A stretch of DNA of 10,828 nucleotides from assembly GCA_029979145.1 (NCBI GenBank), contig JAPOIC010000052.1, positions 1 to 10,828 on the forward strand, written 5' to 3'. Of this stretch, positions 1 to 6,331 are shown one piece after another. The stretch comes from Opitutaceae bacterium. Lineage in GTDB: Bacteria; Verrucomicrobiota; Verrucomicrobiia; Opitutales; Opitutaceae. Within the stretch, counting starts at the first letter, position 1. Every line of letters starts with the position of its first letter. The notes under the pieces are model-generated. The model was not told the origin of the DNA and did not search any database. It saw nothing but the letters and a program-made list of their open reading frames with translations. The translations under genes were made by a program, and so were the position numbers.

Positions 1-863
1 ATGTCGTGTACGACATCACCATGGGCATCACCCACGTGATTCGCGGCGAGGACCACCTTTCGAACACGAGCAAGCACGTGGAGTTGTTCAAAGCCTTCGG
101 CGCGCCGGTGCCGGAATTTGCCCACATCCAGCTCATCCTGAAGCAGAATGGTCCGGGCAAGATGTCCAAGCGTGACGTCGGTGCCTTGGTCGAGGAATAC
201 CAACGACGCGGTTATCTGCCGGAGGCGCTGGTGAATTTCCTGTGCCTGCTCGGTTGGAATCCCGGCGATGACCGAGAGAAGATGTCGCTCGACGAGATCG
301 TGCGCCTCTTCGACTTGCCGGGCGTGAACCAGAGCAACGCGCGCTTCGACGACAAGAAGCTCGCGCACATGAACATGCTTTATTTGCTCGAGCTGCCGGC
401 GGATGATTTCGTGGCGAAGGCGCGGAGCTATTTTCAAGCCCAAGCTGGCGACAGTGCCGCGTTGACTGCCGATGCGGGCTATTTCCGTGAAGTGATGCTG
501 ATCAGCCAGCCCAAGATCAAGGGCGTGGAAGAGTTGCCGGCTTATACGGTCTATTTCTTTACCGAGGATTTCCCGATGGACGAAAAGGTGAAGGCCAAGG
601 TCTTGGGCAAGGGCGAGCCGAAGGTGCGCCTTGCCGAGCTTTTGACGACGCTACCGTCCGTGGATTTTGCCACCGATGAGACCATCGAGCACGGCCTCAA
701 GGCGCTGGCCGAGGCGAATGGCCAGGGCTTCGGCGCCTACCAATCCGTGGCGCGCCTGGCGCTGACCGGCACCAACGCCGGCCCAAGCATCACTACGATC
801 ATGCGCATGCTGGGTCGTGCGAAATGTAAGGCACGGCTGGGACGGTTTGCGGCCGGACTTTGA
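1..863 (+). CDS. gltX: Glutamyl-tRNA synthetase, 3' part (5' end outside window)
   Basis: This class I synthetase charges tRNA-Glu with glutamate in the cytosol, using ATP. The open frame is already running at the left edge (frame of base 3, starting Val-Val-Tyr-Asp-Ile), so the GTG at base 6 is an internal Val codon, not a start. The HIGH-motif half of the Rossmann fold is missing. Visible parts are the GITHVIRGEDHLSNTSKH block of the catalytic domain, the ATP-binding KMSKR loop at bases 159-173, and a complete C-terminal anticodon-binding region. That region includes the NARFDDKKLAHMN segment and the terminal ALTGTNAGPS...MLGR pattern typical of GluRS. About 287 of the usual 470-520 residues are present. 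The gene ends in TGA, 21 bases from the convergent glnS stop. Since a separate GlnRS is encoded next door, this enzyme is probably discriminating (tRNA-Glu only); that is inference. Confidence 0.96.
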   Translation, partial: VVYDITMGITHVIRGEDHLSNTSKHVELFKAFGAPVPEFAHIQLILKQNGPGKMSKRDVGALVEEYQRRGYLPEALVNFLCLLGWNPGDDREKMSLDEIVRLFDLPGVNQSNARFDDKKLAHMNMLYLLELPADDFVAKARSYFQAQAGDSAALTADAGYFREVMLISQPKIKGVEELPAYTVYFFTEDFPMDEKVKAKVLGKGEPKVRLAELLTTLPSVDFATDETIEHGLKALAEANGQGFGAYQSVARLALTGTNAGPSITTIMRMLGRAKCKARLGRFAAGL

Positions 864-864
864 T

Positions 865-878
865 TCGGCCCTGGCCGA
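865..878. terminator. Short hairpin between convergent gltX and glnS
   Basis: The 21-base gap between the two stop codons contains TCGGCC and GGCCGA separated by CT, a 6-bp perfect inverted repeat, followed on the + strand by the T-rich stretch TTTGGTTTATTT. It sits where a terminator for gltX would be expected. The stem is short, the T tract is broken, and there is no T tract on the - strand side, so the call is weak. Confidence 0.3.
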
Positions 879-884
879 TTTGGT

Positions 885-2660
885 TTATTTCGCCCAGGTG
901 TCGCGGAGGGTGATCGTGCGGTTGAAGACCGGCATGCCGGGCTGGGAATCGCCGGCGTCCGGCGTGAAATAGCCCATGCGCTCGAACTGGAAGCATTCGC
1001 CGGGTTTGGCCGTGGCGAGGGCGGGTTCGAGTTTGGCCGACACCACGGTGAGGGAGTCCGGGTTGATCACCTTCAGGAAGTCGTCCTCGGCTCCGGGCTC
1101 GGGCACGGTGAACAAGCGATCGTAAAGTCGGACTTCGGCCTCGATGGCCTCGGCAGCGCTGACCCAGTGGATGGTGCCCTTGACCTTCTTGCCGGAATTC
1201 GGCTCGCCGGCGCGGGTGTCAAGCTGGGCGGTGCAACGGAGCTCGGTGATCTGGCCGGAAGCGTCCTTTACGATCTCGTCGAGGGCGATGATGCAGGCAT
1301 ATTTCAGGCGCACTTCGCCGCCGGGTTTCAAGCGGTGAAACTTCGGTGGCGGCACTTCGGCGAAGTCGTCCTGCTCGATGTAGACCTCACGGGTAAGATT
1401 CACCGTGCGGGTCGTCGGGGCTTCGGACTGCGGATTGTTGACGGCTTCGCAGGCGATGACCTCGCCCGGAGCCAGATTCGTCAGGACGAGTTTGAGCGGG
1501 TGGAGCACCCCCAGGCGACGCGGAGCGGCTTGGTTCAGCTCGTCACGCACGACGTGCTCGAAGACGGCGATATCAGTGATGCCGGCGTCATGAGTGGTGA
1601 TGCCCGTGCCGATCACGAAGCGGCGCAGCGCGGCGGCGGTGATGCCGCGGCGACGGAGGCCGGCGAGCGTCGGCATGCGCGGGTCGTCCCAGCCGCTGAC
1701 GACCTTTTCCTGCACGAGGCGGAGCAAGTTGCGCTTGCTCATGATTGTGTAGGTGGGGATGAGCTTCGCGAATTCGTATTGATGCGGCCGCGGGCGCGGC
1801 AGGTCGAGCGAAGTGAGGACCCAGTCGTAAAGCGGGCGGTGGACGACGAACTCGAGCGAGCAGAAGCTGTGGGTGACGCCCTCGAGGTAGTCGCTCAGGC
1901 AGTGGGCGTAGTCGTAGAGCGGGTAGATGCACCACTTTCCGCCGGTGTGATGATGGGCGATGTGCCGGATTCTATAAAGCAGGGGGTCCCGCAGCCAGAT
2001 GTTGGGCGACGTCATGTCGATCTTGGCGCGGAGGGAGCGAGTGCCGTCGGCAAACTCGCCGGCGCGCATCCGGGTGAAGAGGTCGAGGTTCTCTTCCACC
2101 GAGCGGCTCCGCCACGGGCTGTCGCGGCCGACGGTGGTGGGCGTGCCGCGGTATTGCTCGGTTTCCTCCGGGCTGAGATCGCAAACGTAGGCCTTGCCAC
2201 GCTTGATCAACTCGACCGCATAGTCGTAAAGCACGTCAAAATAGTCGGAGGCAGCGTAGGGTTCTGCATCAGCCGCATCGGCCGGGCGGGGCACCATCAA
2301 GCGGTCCGGGCGACCGTTTACGGACTGCTCGGCCGGCGCGGCGCCCTTGGGCTTGAAGGTGAGCTGCGCCTCCGCCCAGCCGGAGATCAGCCAGCGGATG
2401 TCGCGGGTGATCGCCTCGACGTAGTGGGCGTCTTCCTTGGCCGGATTGGTGTCGTCGAACCGCAGGTTGCAACGGCCGCGGTTTTCGACCGCGATGCCGA
2501 AGTTCAGGCAGATCGCGCGCGCGTGGCCGAGGTGCAGGTAACCGTTGGGCTCGGGCGGGAAGCGCGTGACAATGGTGGAGTATTTGCCGGCGGCGACATC
2601 CTGGGCGACGATGTCGCGGATAAAATCGCTCGGGACGGATGGCGTGGCGGCGTCAGACAT
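885..2660 (-). CDS. glnS: Glutaminyl-tRNA synthetase with a lineage-specific insertion
   Basis: GlnRS attaches glutamine directly to tRNA-Gln in the cytosol. The 591-residue protein follows E. coli GlnRS (about 554 residues) along its length. It has RFPPEPNGYLHLGHA at residues 33-47 (HIGH motif 43-46), DDTNP at 69-73, RAKIDM at 211-216, the tRNA-contact block with CIYPLYDYAH at 244-253, and the MSKRN ATP loop at 307-311. The two-barrel anticodon domain starts near residue 380 and contains KVKGTIHWVSA and RLYDRLF, and the protein ends with FNRTITLRDTWAK. The excess length is mostly one Pro/Ala-rich insertion at about residues 96-134, between IRWLISGW and YAASDYFD. The ATG has no Shine-Dalgarno sequence and lies 17 bases after the pyrophosphatase stop, so co-transcription is likely. 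It ends in TAA, convergent with gltX. Confidence 0.97.
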   Translation of the reverse strand: MSDAATPSVPSDFIRDIVAQDVAAGKYSTIVTRFPPEPNGYLHLGHARAICLNFGIAVENRGRCNLRFDDTNPAKEDAHYVEAITRDIRWLISGWAEAQLTFKPKGAAPAEQSVNGRPDRLMVPRPADAADAEPYAASDYFDVLYDYAVELIKRGKAYVCDLSPEETEQYRGTPTTVGRDSPWRSRSVEENLDLFTRMRAGEFADGTRSLRAKIDMTSPNIWLRDPLLYRIRHIAHHHTGGKWCIYPLYDYAHCLSDYLEGVTHSFCSLEFVVHRPLYDWVLTSLDLPRPRPHQYEFAKLIPTYTIMSKRNLLRLVQEKVVSGWDDPRMPTLAGLRRRGITAAALRRFVIGTGITTHDAGITDIAVFEHVVRDELNQAAPRRLGVLHPLKLVLTNLAPGEVIACEAVNNPQSEAPTTRTVNLTREVYIEQDDFAEVPPPKFHRLKPGGEVRLKYACIIALDEIVKDASGQITELRCTAQLDTRAGEPNSGKKVKGTIHWVSAAEAIEAEVRLYDRLFTVPEPGAEDDFLKVINPDSLTVVSAKLEPALATAKPGECFQFERMGYFTPDAGDSQPGMPVFNRTITLRDTWAK

Positions 2661-2677
2661 GACAAAAGCGGTGCGGA

Positions 2678-4429
2678 TTACCCGCGGTGTGACTTGGCGA
2701 AGGGGGCGGAGGAGTGGCCGGGGACGGCGCCGTCGGCGGCCATCTCGCGAAGGATGCTGCCCAGGTAGGGGATGAGTTGTTTCTTGCGGCTGACGATGCC
2801 GGGAAGATCAAAGGCTTCCTCGTTCGCGACGTGTGGGTAGGAAATGCGGCTGATGAAGCTCGCGTCGCCCTTGGCCAGAAGCAGGGAATTTTGCGTGTTG
2901 ATGTCTGTGACCAACAGGCAGGCAAAGGCGAGGCCTTCCTCATTGCGGAGCTCCTGCAGGGCCTGCGCGATAGGCTTGGCGTGATCCCAGAAATTGCCGA
3001 AGCCGAGTTCCTCCACCTGCGACACGGCGAAACGCACGCCCTCTTCGTCGTAGATTTTGAAATCGGAGCGGACGATCCGGTCCGGCGGGCTCGCGAGGAT
3101 GACGGAGCCGGAGCTGAAAATGGCGTCGGCGAGCGTGCGCGGCTCGACTTTGGCGATCCGCGACAGCCACTCCAGGATGATGCCGTCCTTGGGCGTGGTG
3201 GTCGGGCTGTTCAAGAGCAGGGTGTCCGAAATCAGGCCGGACATCATGATGCCGGCCAGGTTCGGCGAGGGCGTCAGGCCTTCGCGGCGGAAGAGGTCGG
3301 CGACAATGGTGCAGGTCGAGCCGACGGGCTCGTTGATGAAAAGAATCGGTTGCTGCGTGTTAAGCGCGCCCAGCCGGTGGTGGTCGATGATCTCGGTGAT
3401 GATGGCGTTCTCCGCGCCGTTCACGGCCTGGGTCACTTCGTTGTGGTCCACGAGCACGAGGCGTGTGCCCACCGATTTTAGCAGGTCGCTCTTGGTGAGA
3501 ATGCCTTGGAGCACACCCTGTTCGTCCGCGACGAGGAGAGCGTGGGTTGAGGTGGGGCTGAATTTTTTGCGCACTGACTCCAACGGCGTGTCGGCGCTGA
3601 TGGTGCTGAATTGCCGGTCGATGACGCGGTCGAGCGTGGCGGCGGTGCGGACGACCCACGCGGTCGTGGCGGTGTCGTGCGGGCTGCAAATGACGCTGAC
3701 GTGGTGTTCACGGGCGAGCTTCAGCACGGAGTCGTCGACCGGCAGGCCACCGCTGATGATCAGGGCGCGAATGCCGATCTCAATGGCGCGAACCTGGACG
3801 TCGCGTCGGTCGCCGACAATGATGACGGACTGGGAGGCGGGGAGATTTTCGCGCTCGGAAATCTTCCAAAAGGTGCCGACATCCATTGCGCCGATGCGGA
3901 CATAAAGTTCCTCCAGCCGGTCGGCGGCCACGGCGTTCAGCACGGTGGCCTGCAGGGAGCGGACGATGCGATTCAGACTGGTGTGCACCTTGCGCATCTG
4001 GCGCGGCTCGTTGACGTGCGGGACGAAGAATCCGCCCATTTGCGCGAGGGAAACGGTGCCGCGGATGTGCCGTTCGGCGTCCGTAATGGGCAGCACGCTG
4101 ACCCCGTGCCGATCGATCATTTCGAGCGCCTCGGCGCAGGTGGCGCCGTCCTCGACGTAGACTACGTCGCGGATCATGAGGTCGCTGACCCGTGGGCTCA
4201 CGTCGCTGAGGTAGACCGGCAGGGGCTGGTTGAAGCGACCAAGAATGGTGTCGATTCGGGCGTTGGAGTTGCCGCACCGCGCCGCCACATAGCCTTGGTC
4301 GCCGCGTTGGTCCTTGAAAGCTGCGTAGGCGATGGCCGAGCAAATGGCATCGGCATCGGGGTTTTTGTGTCCGATGACGTAGGTCGTCCCGTAGGCGGGA
4401 AGGGAGGTCGCGGCGGCGGCAGGCGGCAT
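2678..4429 (-). CDS. CBS/DRTGG-type manganese-dependent inorganic pyrophosphatase (family II, ppaC-like)
   Basis: Family II pyrophosphatases hydrolyse PPi to two phosphates with Mn or Co, pulling biosynthetic reactions forward. The 583-residue protein has the split regulated architecture. An N-terminal DHH part has GHKNPDADAIC at residues 20-30 (metal ligands H21, D25, D27). CBS domain 1 is at about 80-135, a DRTGG domain at about 160-262 (with IISGGLPVDDSVLKLA), and CBS domain 2 at about 265-320 (ending GILTKSDLLKS). The DHH part then resumes with LVDHNE at 326-331, DHH at 349-351 and SDTLLL at 401-406. The DHHA2 domain carries the substrate-binding SRKKQ at 547-551. All expected catalytic residues are present, so it should be active. 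In characterised CBS-pyrophosphatases this insert binds adenine nucleotides that tune activity. The ATG at 4429 gives a short lead into the first motif. The gene is overlapped by the upstream prepilin-like frame and followed 17 bases later by glnS. Confidence 0.94.
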   Translation of the reverse strand: MPPAAAATSLPAYGTTYVIGHKNPDADAICSAIAYAAFKDQRGDQGYVAARCGNSNARIDTILGRFNQPLPVYLSDVSPRVSDLMIRDVVYVEDGATCAEALEMIDRHGVSVLPITDAERHIRGTVSLAQMGGFFVPHVNEPRQMRKVHTSLNRIVRSLQATVLNAVAADRLEELYVRIGAMDVGTFWKISERENLPASQSVIIVGDRRDVQVRAIEIGIRALIISGGLPVDDSVLKLAREHHVSVICSPHDTATTAWVVRTAATLDRVIDRQFSTISADTPLESVRKKFSPTSTHALLVADEQGVLQGILTKSDLLKSVGTRLVLVDHNEVTQAVNGAENAIITEIIDHHRLGALNTQQPILFINEPVGSTCTIVADLFRREGLTPSPNLAGIMMSGLISDTLLLNSPTTTPKDGIILEWLSRIAKVEPRTLADAIFSSGSVILASPPDRIVRSDFKIYDEEGVRFAVSQVEELGFGNFWDHAKPIAQALQELRNEEGLAFACLLVTDINTQNSLLLAKGDASFISRISYPHVANEEAFDLPGIVSRKKQLIPYLGSILREMAADGAVPGHSSAPFAKSHRG

Positions 4430-5226
4430 GGCAAAGCCGTGACCTTGGCAGAGCCGCGCCCCCGGGGGAAGCGGGAAAACAGGAAATACCTGCGGAAATG
4501 GCGCTTAGCGCGCGGTGCCGCCTGTCGTGCCGATTCCGGCGCGGGGGTGCCCCAGACCTTGACGTTGCTGCGATTCGGCAGCGCCTCGAGGAGATTGTCC
4601 GTGCACTGGCCGGTGATGGCGCTGATGAATTTTCCGGTGGCGGTGGCGGGGTAAAACTCGACGTTGCCGCCGAGGTAAACCACGTGGCCGCCAGTGTCGC
4701 CGTAGACGCCGTTTTGCACATCCCAAGTGCCGTCGGTGTGCAGGCCCCGGGTAAAGGCAACGGGGGTGGTGGCGGGATCGCTCATCTTGAGACCGCCGAC
4801 GAATTCGAAGCTCAGCTCGCGACCGTCGGTGAACGAGGCGTCGAGCGTATTGCGGTTGCCGGGGCTAAGGATGGCGTTGGGGGCCTCCCCACTGAAGGCG
4901 GGGTCAACTTTGGAGAAATAAATTGCGAGGTCTGTCAGCGCCCCGGTCCGGGCGAGAATGCCGGGCCAGAGGAATACGCGGGATGAGGCGTTGAGGGCGG
5001 TCGTGGCGTCGGGGTCGGGGAGGCGGTCGTTGTTGTCGGCCGCATAAATCATGGCGGCCTTGGCGATCTCGCGCAGGTTGTTGGCGTCCACCGCCCGTTG
5101 GGCCTTTTCCCGCACGCTGCCGACGGTGGGAATGACGATGGCCGCCAAGATGCCGATAATGGCGATAACGGTCAGCAGTTCGATCAACGTGAAGGCGAGT
5201 GCGATGCGGCGGCGGGGTAGGGGCAT
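4198..5226 (-). CDS. Prepilin-type N-terminal cleavage/methylation protein (type II secretion/type IV pilin-like); 3' end probably frameshifted
   Basis: This is an envelope protein of the pseudopilin class. A short basic leader (MPLPRRRIALA) is followed by FTLIELLTVIAIIGILAAIV, the hydrophobic helix that prepilin peptidase exposes. Glu is at mature position 5 as expected, but the residue before the cleavage point is Ala rather than the usual Gly. Next come an amphipathic helix (about residues 34-62) and a globular part to about residue 227, with GGHVVYLGGNVEFYP near residues 184-198, a pattern common near the C-end of such proteins in Verrucomicrobiota and Planctomycetes. Residues from about 232 on are Arg/Pro/Ser/Thr-rich, resemble no pilin, and from 4429 to 4198 are read out of frame through the conserved start of the pyrophosphatase gene. 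The true end is probably near the TAA at 4505-4507 in another frame. No secretion machinery gene lies nearby; the exact role is unknown. Confidence 0.85.
   Translation of the reverse strand: MPLPRRRIALAFTLIELLTVIAIIGILAAIVIPTVGSVREKAQRAVDANNLREIAKAAMIYAADNNDRLPDPDATTALNASSRVFLWPGILARTGALTDLAIYFSKVDPAFSGEAPNAILSPGNRNTLDASFTDGRELSFEFVGGLKMSDPATTPVAFTRGLHTDGTWDVQNGVYGDTGGHVVYLGGNVEFYPATATGKFISAITGQCTDNLLEALPNRSNVKVWGTPAPESARQAAPRAKRHFRRYFLFSRFPRGRGSAKVTALPCRLPPPRPPFPPTGRPTSSDTKTPMPMPFARPSPTQLSRTNAATKAMWRRGAATPTPESTPFLVASTSPCRSTSAT
4505..4547 (-). other. Candidate frameshift region at the 3' end of the prepilin-like gene
   Basis: On the - strand the codons for VKVWGTP run into a five-C tract (G5 at 4543-4547 on the + strand). 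In the current frame there is no stop until 4198. In the frame reached by one added base, or two deleted bases, in or near this tract, the protein would continue as about RAGIGTTGGTAR and stop at TAA (4505-4507). That leaves about 75 bases before the pyrophosphatase ATG. A simple lost stop codon is an alternative. A sequencing or assembly slip in the homopolymer cannot be told from a real mutation here. Confidence 0.45.
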
Positions 5227-5332
5227 GAGAAGCCGGGGTTGGGGCGACTGAGCGGAGGCGATTTAGGAAACACAATCGGAAATTATGCCCGGACTGGACA
5301 AAGGATTCGGCGGTGCCGTAGCTTGGGGCGAT

Positions 5333-6199
5333 ATGAAGATTTACCTCGATGGGAAATTTGTTGATCCCGCTGACGCCAAGATCTCGGTCTTCGATCACGG
5401 TCTCCTTTATGGCGACGGCGTGTTCGAGGGCATCCGGCTTTACGGCGGCAACGTCTTCCGTCTAGAGGAACACTTGGAGCGGTTGGAATACTCCGCCAAG
5501 GCCATCATGCTCGACCTGCCGCTCTCACGTCAGGAGCTGAGTGAGATCACCTGCGAGACCTGCCGTCAAAACGGCCTGAAGGACGGCTACATCCGCCTCG
5601 TCATCACGCGCGGCGTGGGCGATTTGGGCTTGTCACCCTGGACCTGCCCGAAGCCCTCGGTCTTCGTCATCGCCAGCAAGATCTCCCTTTATCCGCAGGA
5701 GCACTACGACAATGGCCTCGCCATCGTCACGGTGCCCACCCGCCGCATCAATCCGGCGGCGCTGCCGCCGACGGTGAAGTCGCTGAACTACCTCAACAAC
5801 ATCCTCGGCAAGATCGAGGCGAAGCAGTTCGGCGCGCTTGAGGCCATCATGCTCAACGACCAGGGCCACATCGCCGAGTGCACCGCGGACAACGTGTTCA
5901 TCGTCCACAAGGGCGAGATTATTACCCCCGCCGCCTCGCAGGGCGCCCTTAAGGGCATCACGCGCCAGACGGTCATCGATATCGCCGCGGAGCTGAAAGT
6001 GCCGCTGCGCGAGGTAAACATGACTCGCTACGACGTCTGGTGTGCGGACGAGTGCTTCCTGACCGGCTCTGGCGCCGAAGTGGTGCCGGTGGTTAAGCTC
6101 GACGGCCGCGTGATCGGTTACGGCAAGCCCGGCGCGATCACGAAGCGCGTCCTGGAGTATTTCCGCCGCCGCGTTCTGGTCGAGGGCACGAAGATTTGA
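5333..6199 (+). CDS. ilvE: Branched-chain amino acid aminotransferase (fold-type IV PLP enzyme)
   Basis: The enzyme transfers an amino group between glutamate and the 2-oxo acids of valine, leucine and isoleucine, the last step of their synthesis, in the cytosol with PLP. The 288-residue protein opens with MKIYLDGKFV and the class IV block FDHGLLYGDGVFEGIR (residues 20-35). The Schiff-base lysine is K149 in TVKSLNYLNN, the conserved glutamate is E182 in IAECTADNVF, and the cofactor phosphate site includes LTGSGAEVVPV (243-253). Length is normal for the short BCAT subfamily. I chose the ATG at 5333 because homologues of this type begin two or three residues before the YLDGKF motif; the upstream in-frame ATG at 5285 adds 16 unconserved residues. 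A weak GGGG lies 4 bases upstream of the chosen start. D-amino-acid aminotransferase or aminodeoxychorismate lyase belong to the same fold, but the motifs fit BCAT better. Confidence 0.92.
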   Translation: MKIYLDGKFVDPADAKISVFDHGLLYGDGVFEGIRLYGGNVFRLEEHLERLEYSAKAIMLDLPLSRQELSEITCETCRQNGLKDGYIRLVITRGVGDLGLSPWTCPKPSVFVIASKISLYPQEHYDNGLAIVTVPTRRINPAALPPTVKSLNYLNNILGKIEAKQFGALEAIMLNDQGHIAECTADNVFIVHKGEIITPAASQGALKGITRQTVIDIAAELKVPLREVNMTRYDVWCADECFLTGSGAEVVPVVKLDGRVIGYGKPGAITKRVLEYFRRRVLVEGTKI

Positions 6200-6270
6200 G
6201 GCGCCCCGCGCTTGCGCCAGGTTGTCGCCGGCCATTTTGGCGGCTGCGCGACATTGGCCCGGAATAACTT

Positions 6271-6282
6271 GTGCCCGGGCAC
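6271..6282. repeat. 12-bp perfect palindrome upstream of mcsA
   Basis: GTGCCCGGGCAC is its own reverse complement. It lies one base before the larger inverted repeat at 6284-6306 and about 50 bases before the mcsA start, in the only sizeable gap of this half of the window. It could be a second protein-binding site or part of a composite site. It matches no operator I recognise. Confidence 0.35.
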
Positions 6283-6283
6283 T

Positions 6284-6306
6284 TGCCAGAGTGACCCACT
6301 CTGGCA
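6284..6306. promoter_or_regulatory. 10-bp inverted repeat in front of the mcsA-mcsB-clpC cluster (candidate operator)
   Basis: The arms TGCCAGAGTG (6284-6293) and CACTCTGGCA (6297-6306) are perfect reverse complements around the 3-base centre ACC. The right arm ends 25 bases before the mcsA ATG, where a repressor site would act. The left arm starts within a TTGCCA (6283-6288) that resembles a -35 box, although no good -10 box follows at 16-18 bases. It is not a CtsR heptad repeat and not the HrcA CIRCE element. The same sequence would form a strong RNA hairpin if transcribed, but no U tract follows, so an ilvE terminator is less likely. Confidence 0.45.
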
Positions 6307-6317
6307 TCTTAGCTGCA
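6302..6317 (+). promoter_or_regulatory. Possible sigma-54-like -24/-12 element upstream of mcsA
   Basis: TGGCAT-N5-CTGCA carries the GG and GC pairs at the exact 12-base offset of the sigma-54 consensus (TGGCAC-N5-TTGCA), with two mismatches in the flanking positions. The -24 part lies inside the right arm of the inverted repeat at 6284-6306. The -12 element is only 15 bases from the ATG, so the message would have almost no leader. In GC-rich DNA such matches arise easily by chance, and I see no enhancer-binding regulator gene nearby. Confidence 0.2.
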
Positions 6318-6331
6318 TACCAAAACCCGCC

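Noticed and set aside
1167..2768. Long + strand open frame (533 codons) opposite glnS
   Set aside because: It is antisense to a fully conserved glnS; its translation is Arg/Gly/Val/Asp-rich with no recognisable motif, as expected for shadow frames in GC-rich DNA.
2714..3481. + strand open frame opposite the pyrophosphatase C-terminal half
   Set aside because: It lies antisense to conserved DHH and DHHA2 motifs and shows no protein-like domain.
4480..4492. CAGG-N5-CCTG followed by TTTT on the - strand as a terminator of the prepilin-like gene
   Set aside because: A 4-bp stem with a short T run is too weak to call, although its place right after the alternative stop is suggestive.
3611..4654. 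Long + strand open frame spanning the pyrophosphatase and prepilin genes
   Set aside because: It is antisense to two recognisable genes and has low-complexity composition (Ala, Gly, Val, Asp); no start context or motif supports it.
5239..5331. Direct repeat TTGGGGCGA at 5239-5247 and 5323-5331 in the divergent gap
   Set aside because: It has only two 9-base copies in GC-rich DNA, with no symmetry relative to the two promoters; chance is sufficient.
5285..5332. Upstream ATG for ilvE adding 16 residues
   Set aside because: Homologues of this subfamily begin next to the YLDGKF motif; the extension is Gly-rich and unconserved.
6224..6252. Imperfect hairpin after ilvE as a terminator
   Set aside because: The stem has a bulge and mismatches and there is no T tract after it, so termination cannot be supported; it is mentioned only as part of the repeat-rich gap.
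6212..6331. Upstream TTG start extending McsA by 40 residues
   Set aside because: The extension runs through three inverted repeats, has no similarity to McsA, and the ATG at 6332 lies directly before the first CXXC knuckle as in homologues.
6200..6331. Search for CtsR or CIRCE operators before mcsA
   Set aside because: No GGTCAAA-type tandem heptads and no TTAGCACTC-N9-GAGTGCTAA element are present in the gap.
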